Origin: Anaeromyxobacter dehalogenans 2CP-C
GTDB taxonomy: Bacteria > Myxococcota > Myxococcia > Myxococcales > Anaeromyxobacteraceae
DNA: 64,000 nucleotides
Assembly: GCF_000013385.1 (NCBI RefSeq)
Contig: NC_007760.1
Span: forward strand, 2,605,001 to 2,669,000
Direction of reading: 5' to 3'
The notes beneath the pieces were generated by a model. The model saw nothing but the letters and a program-made list of their open reading frames with translations, did not search any database and had not been told where the DNA came from. The position numbers were made by a program, and so were the translations under genes. This document shows positions 56,794-64,000 of the stretch, in pieces. Positions within the stretch are counted from its first letter, which is position 1. Every line of letters starts with the position of its first letter.

Positions 56794-57998
56794 TACTCGT
56801 CGAAGCGGATGGGCATCACCACCCAGAGCCGGGTGGGCTTGCCCGCCGCGTCGGCGCCGGGCGCGAAGCGGCAGCCGCGCACCGCCGTCCAGATCGCGTC
56901 GGCGACGCGGCGGTCGGGCAGGTCGCCCATCACCTGGAACAGCCCCACCGTCCCGTCCTTCGCGACCGCGAAGCGCACCGTCACCGGCCCGCTCACCCGC
57001 TCGCGCGCGTCGCGCGGCAGCCGGATCGCGTCCTGCACGCAGCGCGGGACCTGGAGGTTCGGCTTGCGGAACCCGGCCGCCGCGTAGCGGGGCGCGTCCT
57101 CCACCGGGGTGGCGCCGGCGGGCGGCGGGGGCAGCGGCACGTCGGCCCAGGCGCCGCGATCGGCGCCGGCGTGATCCAGCGACACGACCGTGGCGGGCCC
57201 GACCGAGCCCGCGCCGCGCGACGGGGCCGGGTCCTCGACGCCCCCCGCGGCGCGCTCCGGCGCCCGCCCGGCAGGGGGACGCGGCGCGGGCGCGGGGGAC
57301 GGCTGCTCGCGGGCGGCGCGCGCCAGGCGCGCGCGCGCCGGAGGCGGCTCCGCGGATGGCGCGGCGACCGCCGGGGGCAGCGTGCGGGCGGCGACAGCGG
57401 GCGCCGGCACAGGCGCGACCGCGAGCGCGGCGGGCTCGAGGGGCGGCGCGTCCGCTCGGCCCGAGCCTGTCGAAGGACCAGCGGCGAGCGCCGGCGCGGC
57501 GGGCGGCCCCGCGGCGGGCGGGGCGGCGTCGGGGGCCGGCGCGGCGCGCTCCAGCTTCCGGGCCTGCCACACGAACGCGACCACCGCGGCCAGGCACAGC
57601 GCGGCGATGCCGCCCAGCACCGGCGCGGCGCCGCGGCGAGGGGTGACGCGCGCGAAGGCGGGGCCGGCCGCCGGGCCGCGGTAGCGCGCCCGCTCCGCGA
57701 CCGCGGGCGTGGCGGCGGTGGGCGAAGGCGGCTCCGGGTCGCCGCCCAGGTCGAGGTCCTCGAAGCTCGCCTCTGCGCCTGCGGGCGCCGGCGGCGCGTC
57801 GTCGTCGAACCCGAGCGCCTGCGCGAGCGGCACGGCCGGCGCCGGCGCGACGTCCGGGAGCGGCGGGGGCGCCGCGGGCGGCCGCTTCGCGCGGCCGGCG
57901 GCGGCGGCGGGCGAGGCCGGGTACCCGCACGCGCAGCGGGGCGCGCCGTCGGCCACCTCGCCGCCGCAGCGTGCGCACGTCACGATTGGTGAATCCAT
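56793..57998 (-). CDS. Zinc-ribbon, single-span protein with TonB-like C-terminal domain
   Basis: 401 residues from ATG 57998. An N-terminal zinc ribbon has CARCGGEVADGAPRCACG. An acidic/Pro-rich cytoplasmic region follows, then one membrane helix (GGIAALCLAAVVAFVWQ, about 158-174) and a long Ala/Pro linker. The C-terminal domain (about 300-401) has VPRCVQDAIRLPRDARERVSG, VTVRFAVAKDGTVGLFQVMG and FAPGADAAGKPTRLWVVMPIRFDE, the TonB C-terminal pattern. It probably spans the periplasm. A copy of the dispersed repeat lies within the linker-coding part. Exact partner unknown. Confidence 0.78.
   Translation of the reverse strand: MDSPIVTCARCGGEVADGAPRCACGYPASPAAAAGRAKRPPAAPPPLPDVAPAPAVPLAQALGFDDDAPPAPAGAEASFEDLDLGGDPEPPSPTAATPAVAERARYRGPAAGPAFARVTPRRGAAPVLGGIAALCLAAVVAFVWQARKLERAAPAPDAAPPAAGPPAAPALAAGPSTGSGRADAPPLEPAALAVAPVPAPAVAARTLPPAVAAPSAEPPPARARLARAAREQPSPAPAPRPPAGRAPERAAGGVEDPAPSRGAGSVGPATVVSLDHAGADRGAWADVPLPPPPAGATPVEDAPRYAAAGFRKPNLQVPRCVQDAIRLPRDARERVSGPVTVRFAVAKDGTVGLFQVMGDLPDRRVADAIWTAVRGCRFAPGADAAGKPTRLWVVMPIRFDE
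57452..57477. repeat. Dispersed repeat unit (copy 3), inside a coding sequence
   Basis: CCGCTCGGCCCGAGCCTGTC followed by GAAGGA. It is the reverse-complement form of the unit seen at 42493 and 50294, with one or two changes. It lies in frame in the Pro/Ala linker of the TonB-like gene and encodes GPSTGSGRA there. Confidence 0.6.
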
Positions 57999-58141
57999 CG
58001 CGCCCCCCTCACCTCGGACCGATGGTCTGGCTTGTAGCAGCCGCCCCGTCCCGCCCCAAGTCGCGCGGGTGGGGTCCACGTGACGGGTCGTGGGACCCGC
58101 GCGCACCTCGGGCGAGAGCGACGGCGACGGTGGGCCGGCGC

Positions 58142-59932
58142 CTACACCGCGCCGTACAGCCGGGCGAGCGAGGGCGCCAGCCAGTCGAGGAGCGCGTCGC
58201 GCTTCACCTTCAGCGTCGGCGTGACGAGCGCGGGGTGCTCGTGCGGCGCGCCCGGGATCACCAGCAGCCGCTTGGGCTTCTCGAACTCGCTGAACGCGGC
58301 CAGCGCCGCGCGGGCGCGCGGGAGGAGCTCCTCGGCCGCGTCCTTGCCGGCGGCGGCGAGGCGGGCCAGCTCCTCCCTGGCGACGAACACCGCCGCGGCC
58401 ACGAACGGCCGTCCCTCGCCGAGCAGCACCGCGCCCTGGAACGGCTCGGCGGCGGCGATGGCCTGCTCCACCGGCTCCGGCGACACCTTCTTGCCGGTGG
58501 AGAGCACCATGAGGTTCTTCTTCCGGCCGTCGATCCGGAGCGCGCCGTCGGGCTCCTCGCACCCGACGTCGCCGGTGCGGAAGAACCCGTCGTCGGTGTA
58601 GGCGCCCTCGGCGTCCTCCGGCTCGAGGTAGCCGGTGAACAGGAGCGGGCCGCGCACCTGCAGCTCGCCGTCGGGCGCGAAGCGCAGGTCGTGCTCGGGC
58701 GTCGGGTACCCGGCGCTGCCGGCCCGGCGCGGGCCGGAGAACAGGTTGGACGAGATGAGGCCGGCCGTCTCGCTCATGCCGTAGAGCTCGACCATGGGGA
58801 TGCCGAGCCCCTCGTAGAACCGGAACAGCGCCGGCGCGGCCGGGGCGCCGCCCGCGAACACGCCGCGGATGCGGCCGCCGAGCTTGGCCCGCACGGCGCG
58901 CCCCACCAGCCGGTCGGCGAGGCGCGCGAGGAGGCGGTCGCCGATCCGCCGCGACCCGTCCACCCGCACGCGCACGGCCGCGTCCAGCGCGCGGCGGGCG
59001 AGCGCGCGCGCCGGCGCGGGCAGCGCGTCCACCCGCGCCAGCACGCCGGCGCGGATCCGCTCGTACACGAGCGGCACCGAGAACAGGTAGGTGGGGTGCA
59101 GCTCGAGCGCGCGCTCGATGTCCTCGCGCCGGGCGGTCATGGCGAGCGCGTGGCCCTGGGCGAGCGCCAGCGTGAACTGCGCGTGGCCGGCCACGTGCGC
59201 GAACGGCAAGAAGTGCACGCCCAGGTCGTCCTCGGTGGTGCCGACCGGCAGCGTCCCGCCCTCCACCGCGTGCACCATCGCGCGCTGCGGCAGCCGGACG
59301 CCCTTGGGCCGGCCGGTGGTGCCGCTCGTGAACAGCAGCAGGAACGGGTCCTCCTCGCCCACCGAGGCGGCGAGCGCGGCGTGCTCCGCGGCGTCGAGGC
59401 CGGGCGCGCGCGGCCCGATCGCGTCCTCGAGCGCGGCGGCCGAGAGGCCGGGCGCGAGCGACGCCTCCGGGAGCGGCGCGCCGGAGAGGACCACCCGCAG
59501 GCCGGCGGCGGCGAGCTCGCCGGCGATGGGCGCGAGCTTCTCCCAGCCCTGCGCGCCCGAGACCAGCACCACCACCGGGCGCACCCGCCGCGCGATCCCC
59601 TGGGCCGCCTCGGCCGAGAGGCTCGCGAACAGGGCGGCCGTCTCGGCGCGGAGGATCTGCGCCCCGAGCGCCACCAGCTGCCACTCGGGCGAGTTGTCGG
59701 CGAGCAGGAGGATGCGCGTCCCCGGGCCGACGCCGTGCGCGCGCAGGAACGCGGCCGCGCGGCCCACGCCGGCGCGGAACGCGGCGAACGTCACGGCGCG
59801 CGGGGCCGCGCCGGGGACGGCCGGGTCGAAGAACCGGATGAACGCCTTGTCCGGGAGCCGCGCCGCGGTGTGCTCGAGCATGGCCGGCAGCGTGCGGGCG
59901 GCGTAACGATGGATGGGGAGTCGCGTGGGCAT
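58142..59932 (-). CDS. AMP-dependent acyl-CoA synthetase/ligase
   Basis: 596 residues from ATG 59932. The P-loop is LLFTSGTTGRPKGVRL (near 205); then come VELYGMSETAGL (near 400), RTGDVGCEEPDGALRIDGRKKN (hinge) and a Lys in TPTLKVKRDALL near the end. It is the same family as the ligase at 39816 but only moderately similar, so it is not a recent duplicate; it probably acts on long-chain or aryl acids. No good RBS was seen before the ATG, so a GTG or ATG farther upstream (to 60031) is possible. Single gene. Confidence 0.9.
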   Translation of the reverse strand: MPTRLPIHRYAARTLPAMLEHTAARLPDKAFIRFFDPAVPGAAPRAVTFAAFRAGVGRAAAFLRAHGVGPGTRILLLADNSPEWQLVALGAQILRAETAALFASLSAEAAQGIARRVRPVVVLVSGAQGWEKLAPIAGELAAAGLRVVLSGAPLPEASLAPGLSAAALEDAIGPRAPGLDAAEHAALAASVGEEDPFLLLFTSGTTGRPKGVRLPQRAMVHAVEGGTLPVGTTEDDLGVHFLPFAHVAGHAQFTLALAQGHALAMTARREDIERALELHPTYLFSVPLVYERIRAGVLARVDALPAPARALARRALDAAVRVRVDGSRRIGDRLLARLADRLVGRAVRAKLGGRIRGVFAGGAPAAPALFRFYEGLGIPMVELYGMSETAGLISSNLFSGPRRAGSAGYPTPEHDLRFAPDGELQVRGPLLFTGYLEPEDAEGAYTDDGFFRTGDVGCEEPDGALRIDGRKKNLMVLSTGKKVSPEPVEQAIAAAEPFQGAVLLGEGRPFVAAAVFVAREELARLAAAGKDAAEELLPRARAALAAFSEFEKPKRLLVIPGAPHEHPALVTPTLKVKRDALLDWLAPSLARLYGAV

Positions 59933-60037
59933 GGGGGCTGGCCGGTGGCCGGTGCGAGCCTGCCCTGGGCGTGTCACGACGGTGTCACGGCGGGAACGGC
60001 CGGTGCGCGCGGCCCGGTGCCGCAAGCCCACCCGGCG

Positions 60038-61354
60038 CTACCGCTCCAGCAGCGCCACGCCCTCCACGTGGTGCGTCTGCGGGAACATGTCCACCGGGAC
60101 CACGGCCGCCACGCGGTAGCCCGCCTCGACGCAGGCGCGCAGGTCGCGCGCGAACGTGGCCGGGTCGCAGGAGACGTAGACGGCCCGCGGGACGCCCAGG
60201 TCGCGGAGCGCGGGCCCGATCCCCCGCGCCCCCTCGCGCGGCGGATCGAGCAGCGCCGCGCCGAAGCGCCGCGCCCCCGGCCCGGACTCGCGGCCGAACG
60301 CGCGCGCCAGCGCCAGCGCGTCGCCCGCGAAGAAGCGCACGTTCCGGCCGCCCAGGTCGGCGCGGGCGAGGTCGAGCGCCGGCCCCTGCACCTCGATCGC
60401 CGACACGCTCCGCGCCCGGTCCGAGAGCGGCCCGGTGAAGTTCCCCGCCCCGCAGTACAGCTCGAGGACGTCCTCGCCTTCGGGCGCGAGCAGGTCGAGC
60501 GCGGTCTCCACCAGCCGCGCGTTCGCGCCGCGGTTCGCCTGCTGGAAGACGTCCGGCCGCGAGCGCTGCGTCCCGGCCTCCGGCCGGCCCGGCGCGCGCG
60601 CATGCCGCAGCACCGGGTCGCCGGCCGTCACCGGCTGGCCGCCCTCCGCCTGGAGCACGAGCCCCTGCAGCGCCGGCACCTCCCGGAGCAGCGCCTCGGC
60701 GCGGGTGCGCACCGGCGAGGTCACCTCCGGCAGGAGCAGCCACGCCGCCCCCCGCCCGGCGGCCTCGGACCACTCCAGCGCCACCTCGCGCGGGGAGAGC
60801 CGCGCGGCGGCGAGCGCCGGCCCGACCGCCTCCCGCAGCGCGTCGAGCCCGGGCTCGAGCAGGTGGCACTCCCGCAGCCGGACCGGCTCGTGCGAGCGCC
60901 GGCGGAAGAACACCAGCCGGCCGGCGGCGCGGTCGTGGTGGAACTTGGCGCGGGCGCGGTAGCGCAGGGGCGACGGCGAAGGGACGATGGGACGCGCCGG
61001 GTAGCTGCCCGGCTCGAGCTTGCCGATGCGGCGCAGCGCCTCGTGGAGCGCCCGCTCCTTCGCGGCGAGCTGCACCGGGTAGGCGACGTGCAGCCACTCG
61101 CAGCCGCCGCAGGCGGCGTCCGCCGACGGGCCCGGGCCGAAGTGGCGGCACGGCGGCGCGAGGCGGGCCTCGCCGGGCGCGGAGAGCTCGACGAGCGCGC
61201 CGTGCGCGGTGGCGGCGCCGGGGCGCGGCGCCGGGACCTCGGCCACGACCCGGTCGCCGGGCGCGGTCCAGGGGACGAACACGGTCAGCTCGCCGTGGCG
61301 GCCCACGCCCTCGCCGCCGGGGGCGAGCGCCTCGATGGTCAGCGGGATGCGCAC
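60038..61354 (-). CDS. TrmA/RlmCD-type RNA 5-methyluridine methyltransferase
   Basis: 438 residues. An N-terminal TRAM domain (LTIEALAPGGEGVGRHGEL) is followed by a likely Fe-S site CRHFG...CGGCEW plus a Cys near residue 165 (LRECHLL). The SAM domain has VLELYCGAGNFTGPLS, LLDPPREGARGI, and the catalytic Cys in YVSCDPATFARDL, followed by VVPVDMFPQTHHVEGVALLER. These are the features of m5U methyltransferases of 23S rRNA (RlmC/RlmD). Which U is modified is not decided. Single gene, 106 bp from the acyl-CoA ligase start. Confidence 0.93.
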   Translation of the reverse strand: MRIPLTIEALAPGGEGVGRHGELTVFVPWTAPGDRVVAEVPAPRPGAATAHGALVELSAPGEARLAPPCRHFGPGPSADAACGGCEWLHVAYPVQLAAKERALHEALRRIGKLEPGSYPARPIVPSPSPLRYRARAKFHHDRAAGRLVFFRRRSHEPVRLRECHLLEPGLDALREAVGPALAAARLSPREVALEWSEAAGRGAAWLLLPEVTSPVRTRAEALLREVPALQGLVLQAEGGQPVTAGDPVLRHARAPGRPEAGTQRSRPDVFQQANRGANARLVETALDLLAPEGEDVLELYCGAGNFTGPLSDRARSVSAIEVQGPALDLARADLGGRNVRFFAGDALALARAFGRESGPGARRFGAALLDPPREGARGIGPALRDLGVPRAVYVSCDPATFARDLRACVEAGYRVAAVVPVDMFPQTHHVEGVALLER

Positions 61355-61393
61355 GCGCCGGGGATAACACGGGCCGGGGCGAACTTCAGCCGG

Positions 61394-61750
61394 TCAGCTC
61401 TCGTCGAGATCGTGGCGCAACCGCGAGACGAACGCCTCCAGCTCCCGCCGCCGCGGCTCGTCCACGCTGGTGAACTCGATGCCCATGCCCGGCACGACGT
61501 TCACGGTGTTGCCGAACGGGCTGACGCGGGTGACGCGGCCATCCAGGTGGTACGGGAACGACGCGCCGGGGAGCTGGATCAGGATCTTGACCGCCGTGCC
61601 GACCGGCAGCGGGTTGCGCGTGTTGATGAACAGCCCGCCCTGGCTGATGTCGGTGGCCCAGTCGCTGAGGAAGGCCCCCACCGTCCGGTAGGCCACGGGG
61701 ATCTCGTGGTGAAGGCGCGCGGAGCGCCGCTTCTTCTCGGACGGCGTCAT
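61394..61750 (-). CDS. PilZ domain protein
   Basis: 118 residues, one PilZ domain. The c-di-GMP motif is RRSAR (R8 and R12), and DISQGGLF gives D-x-S-x-x-G. The end has GMGIEFTSVDEPRRRELEAF, typical of the myxobacterial PilZ subtype that is also fused to Hsp70 at 47934. It is probably a c-di-GMP receptor acting through protein contact. It sits 14 bp after the DUF62 gene on the same strand, suggesting co-transcription. Confidence 0.92.
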   Translation of the reverse strand: MTPSEKKRRSARLHHEIPVAYRTVGAFLSDWATDISQGGLFINTRNPLPVGTAVKILIQLPGASFPYHLDGRVTRVSPFGNTVNVVPGMGIEFTSVDEPRRRELEAFVSRLRHDLDES

Positions 61751-61764
61751 CCGCGAAAACTGTA

Positions 61765-62556
61765 TCAGGGGCCCACGGCCGGGCCAAGAACGAGGCGGAC
61801 CGGGAGCCCGCCGGCGCCTCCCAGCCGCGCGGCCGCGCTCCCCTCGCGGATGGCCAGCTCCACCCGTCCGCCGCTCCCCACGAGCGCGACCAGCTCGCCC
61901 GGCGCCCCCTCCCCGAACGTCCGGACCCAGCGCGCCGGCTGGTCGCCCGCGAACGCGGCGGTGACCGCCGCGCCGCCCAGGTCGGCCGCGCGGATCGAGG
62001 TCACCACGTTCCCGAACCGGTCGGCGGCCAGCGCCACCCCGCGCACCGCGCCCCCGGCGACCTCGGCCGCGGGCCACTCGAGCCGCACCGGATCGGCCAC
62101 CTCCCGGCCGAGCGCCGCGGGCGTCCCGCCGCGGGCGAGGTAGATGGCCGCCGGCGCGAACAGGTCGCGGCCGTGGAACGTGGCGGTGCGCGGCGGCGCC
62201 AGGACGCCGCCGGTGCCGAGCGCCCAGGCGCGCGCCCCCGGGCCGAGGAAGGGCGTGAGCAGCCCGTTGTCCGGCCCGAGCAGCCGCCGCCCCTCGGGAT
62301 CGACCACGCACAGCGCCCGGCGCGCGGTGCCGACCCCCGGGTCCACCACGGCGAGGTGGACCGCCTCCCGGGGGAACCAGGGCAGGCAGGCCTCGAGCAT
62401 GAGCGCGCCGGCGAGGACGTCGAACGCGGGCACCTCGTGCGACACGTCCACCAGGCGGGCGTCGGGGAACGCGACGAGCAGCACCGCCTTCATCTGCGCC
62501 GGGAACCCCGAGCCGGCGCCGAAGTCGGTGGTGAGCGTGAACAGCGGACCGGCCAC
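61765..62556 (-). CDS. S-adenosyl-L-methionine hydroxide adenosyltransferase family protein (DUF62)
   Basis: 263 residues from GTG 62556. The N-terminal TLTTDFGAGSGFPAQMKAVL carries the T-T-D-F-G motif (SAM-binding Asp). VHLAVVDPGVGTARR and LLGPDNGLLTPFL are family landmarks, and DRFGNVVTSI begins the C-terminal barrel. Family enzymes hydrolyse SAM to adenosine and methionine; halogenases are close relatives, but this has the hydroxide-type loop length as far as can be judged. It lies between the CoA-transferase genes and the PilZ gene on the same strand. Confidence 0.88.
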   Translation of the reverse strand: MAGPLFTLTTDFGAGSGFPAQMKAVLLVAFPDARLVDVSHEVPAFDVLAGALMLEACLPWFPREAVHLAVVDPGVGTARRALCVVDPEGRRLLGPDNGLLTPFLGPGARAWALGTGGVLAPPRTATFHGRDLFAPAAIYLARGGTPAALGREVADPVRLEWPAAEVAGGAVRGVALAADRFGNVVTSIRAADLGGAAVTAAFAGDQPARWVRTFGEGAPGELVALVGSGGRVELAIREGSAAARLGGAGGLPVRLVLGPAVGP

Positions 62557-62594
62557 GGGGTGCCCTCCCCGCCCCGCGCCCGGGGCGGCGGCGC

Positions 62595-63254
62595 TCACGC
62601 CTGCTGCATGGTCCGCAGGTCGGGCGCGACGATGAGCTTCGGCTCGGTGAGCGCCTGCACCGACTCGACGGTCTCGCCCGGCGCGAGCTCCCGCAGCACC
62701 AGGCCGTCCTTGCTCACGTCCAGCCAGGCGCGGTCGGTGCAGATCGACGACACGCAGCGGAGGCCGGTGATGGGCAGGGTGCACTGGCGGAGGATCTTCG
62801 GCTTCCCGTCCTTGGTGGCGTGGTCCATCATCACCACCACCCGCTTCGCGCCGGCGACGAGGTCCATGCCGCCGCCCATGCCCTTCACCATCTTGCCCGG
62901 CACCAGCCAGTTGGCGAGGTCGCCGCGCTCCGACACCTCGAGCGCGCCGAGGATGGCGAGGTCGATGTGGCCGCCCCGGATCATCGCGAACGACTCGGCG
63001 GAGGAGAAGAACGCGGCGCCCTTCACCACCGTGACCGTCTCCTTGCCGGCGTTGATGAGGTCCGGGTCCAGCTCGTCCTCGCGCGGGTACGGGCCCACGC
63101 CCAGGATCCCGTTCTCCGACTGCAGCACCACCTCGACGCCGGGCGGCACGAAGTTGGAGACGAGCGTGGGCATCCCGATGCCGAGGTTCACGTAGAAGCC
63201 GTCGCGCAGCTCGCGGGCCACGCGCGCGGCGATCTGCTCTCGGTTGAGCGGCAT
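62595..63254 (-). CDS. scoB: 3-oxoacid CoA-transferase subunit B
   Basis: 219 residues. [19 protein letters not shown] (about 20-38) is followed by [14 protein letters not shown], where the Glu of S-E-N-G is the catalytic residue that forms the CoA thioester. [20 protein letters not shown] and the end fit AtoA/ScoB. With subunit A it moves CoA from succinyl-CoA or acetyl-CoA to acetoacetate or butyrate. ATG 63254 lies 14 bp after the stop of subunit A. Acceptor specificity is not decided. Confidence 0.94.
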   Translation of the reverse strand: MPLNREQIAARVARELRDGFYVNLGIGMPTLVSNFVPPGVEVVLQSENGILGVGPYPREDELDPDLINAGKETVTVVKGAAFFSSAESFAMIRGGHIDLAILGALEVSERGDLANWLVPGKMVKGMGGGMDLVAGAKRVVVMMDHATKDGKPKILRQCTLPITGLRCVSSICTDRAWLDVSKDGLVLRELAPGETVESVQALTEPKLIVAPDLRTMQQA

Positions 63255-63268
63255 CGCTTCGCTCCTCC

Positions 63269-63970
63269 CTACGCCGTCGCCGGACGGACCGTCCGCCGCT
63301 CGATCCACTTCTCGTACCGCTCGCCGCGGACCACCCGCCTCACGTAGATGCTGGGCGTGTGGACGAGGTCCGGGTCGAGCGCGCCCGGCTCGACCACCTC
63401 CTCCGCCTCCGCCACCGTGATCGCCGCGGCGGCGGCCATCATCGGCTGGAAGTTGCGGGTGGTCTTCCGGTACACGAGGTTGCCCCAGGTGTCCGCCTTC
63501 CAGGCCTTCAGGAAGGCGAAGTCGGCCTTGAGCGGCAGCTCCAGCAGGTACTCGCGGCCGGACAGCAGCCGCGTCTCCTTGCCCTCCGCCACCTGCGTGC
63601 CGACGCCGGTGGCGGTGTAGAAGCCGCCGATGCCGGCCCCGCCGGCGCGGATGCGCTCGGCGAGCGTGCCCTGCGGCACCAGCTCCACCTCCAGCTCGCC
63701 GGAGAGGAACTGGCGCTCGAACTCCTTGTTCTCGCCGACGTAGGACGCGACGATCTTGCGGATCTGCCGCGCCTTCAGCAGCACGCCCAGCCCGAGCTCG
63801 GTCGTGCCGCAGTTGTTCGAGACGAGCACCAGGTCGCGCACGCCCTTGCGGTGCAGCGCGAGGATCAGGTTCTCCGGGTTCCCGCACAGGCCGAACCCGC
63901 CCACCATGATGGTGGCCCCGTCCTTCACGTCCGCGACCGCGGCGTCGGCCGACTCGACCAGCTTGTTCAT
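63269..63970 (-). CDS. scoA: 3-oxoacid CoA-transferase subunit A
   Basis: 233 residues. [20 protein letters not shown] (about 20-39) is the CoA-binding glycine-rich signature of the alpha subunit. [17 protein letters not shown] and [44 protein letters not shown] match ScoA/AtoD closely. It forms a heteromer with subunit B, encoded immediately downstream. A GGAGGGGCGG site precedes ATG 63970. The promoter is probably at or beyond the window edge. Confidence 0.95.
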   Translation of the reverse strand: MNKLVESADAAVADVKDGATIMVGGFGLCGNPENLILALHRKGVRDLVLVSNNCGTTELGLGVLLKARQIRKIVASYVGENKEFERQFLSGELEVELVPQGTLAERIRAGGAGIGGFYTATGVGTQVAEGKETRLLSGREYLLELPLKADFAFLKAWKADTWGNLVYRKTTRNFQPMMAAAAAITVAEAEEVVEPGALDPDLVHTPSIYVRRVVRGERYEKWIERRTVRPATA

Positions 63971-64000
63971 CCGCCCCTCCTACCGCTCCACCACCACCGC

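Noticed and set aside
57971-62143. Rightward open frame of 1390 codons
   Set aside because: It is antisense to the acyl-CoA ligase, methyltransferase, PilZ and DUF62 genes, all of which have full catalytic motifs.

Overview
The window is very GC-rich. Its gene content points to a myxobacterium of the Anaeromyxobacter type (inference): an Hsp70 fused to a PilZ domain, a second PilZ protein of the same subtype, a VWA-domain lipoprotein with many Cys pairs, a GT87 membrane glycosyltransferase, and many 4-bp GTGA/ATGA gene overlaps. No rRNA or CRISPR array was seen. The only RNA gene found is the initiator tRNA-fMet.

Layout. 1-14.0 kb is ordinary chromosome: two short-chain dehydrogenases, an H-protein-like membrane protein with a 24-residue partner, a MsrP-type molybdoenzyme with a shortened cytochrome b, a YedE selenium transporter, cysteine synthase plus aminotransferase, a glycosyltransferase and an AspT/YidE-type transporter. 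14.1-17.7 kb is a leftward cassette of unfamiliar genes: two proteins sharing a C-terminal winged-helix-like domain, a DUF4145/HEPN-like protein interrupted by an in-frame TAG, another winged-helix-like protein, and a protein with a HEPN RNase motif. It looks like an undescribed defence cassette.

18.87-33.35 kb is an integrated element of about 14.5 kb, bounded by a 16-bp direct repeat whose right copy is the 3' end of tRNA-fMet. On the left arm a leftward operon encodes a TIR/deoxyribosyltransferase-like effector, HsdM, HsdS, HsdR, an ASCH protein and a small unknown protein. A resolvase and a 1.4-kb gene-poor stretch follow. The right arm has four coupled unknown genes ending in a strong terminator, then two tiny coupled genes and a large serine recombinase whose stop codon lies inside the tRNA gene. 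The first tiny gene carries two copies of a motif that looks like a beta-clamp-binding hexapeptide.

33.5-64 kb is chromosome again: a Zn/Mn-type ABC importer with porin and His-rich protein; SCP2 and CaiB/AMACR-type genes; a response regulator; an acyl-CoA synthetase; a VWA lipoprotein; guaB-guaA; PilZ-Hsp70; the operon miaB-vanZ-gamma carbonic anhydrase-cyclic nucleotide-binding protein, followed by dedA; a CoxE-like VWA protein; an M48 protease; a TonB-like protein; a second acyl-CoA synthetase; a TrmA-type rRNA methyltransferase; a PilZ protein; a DUF62 protein; and both subunits of a 3-oxoacid CoA-transferase.
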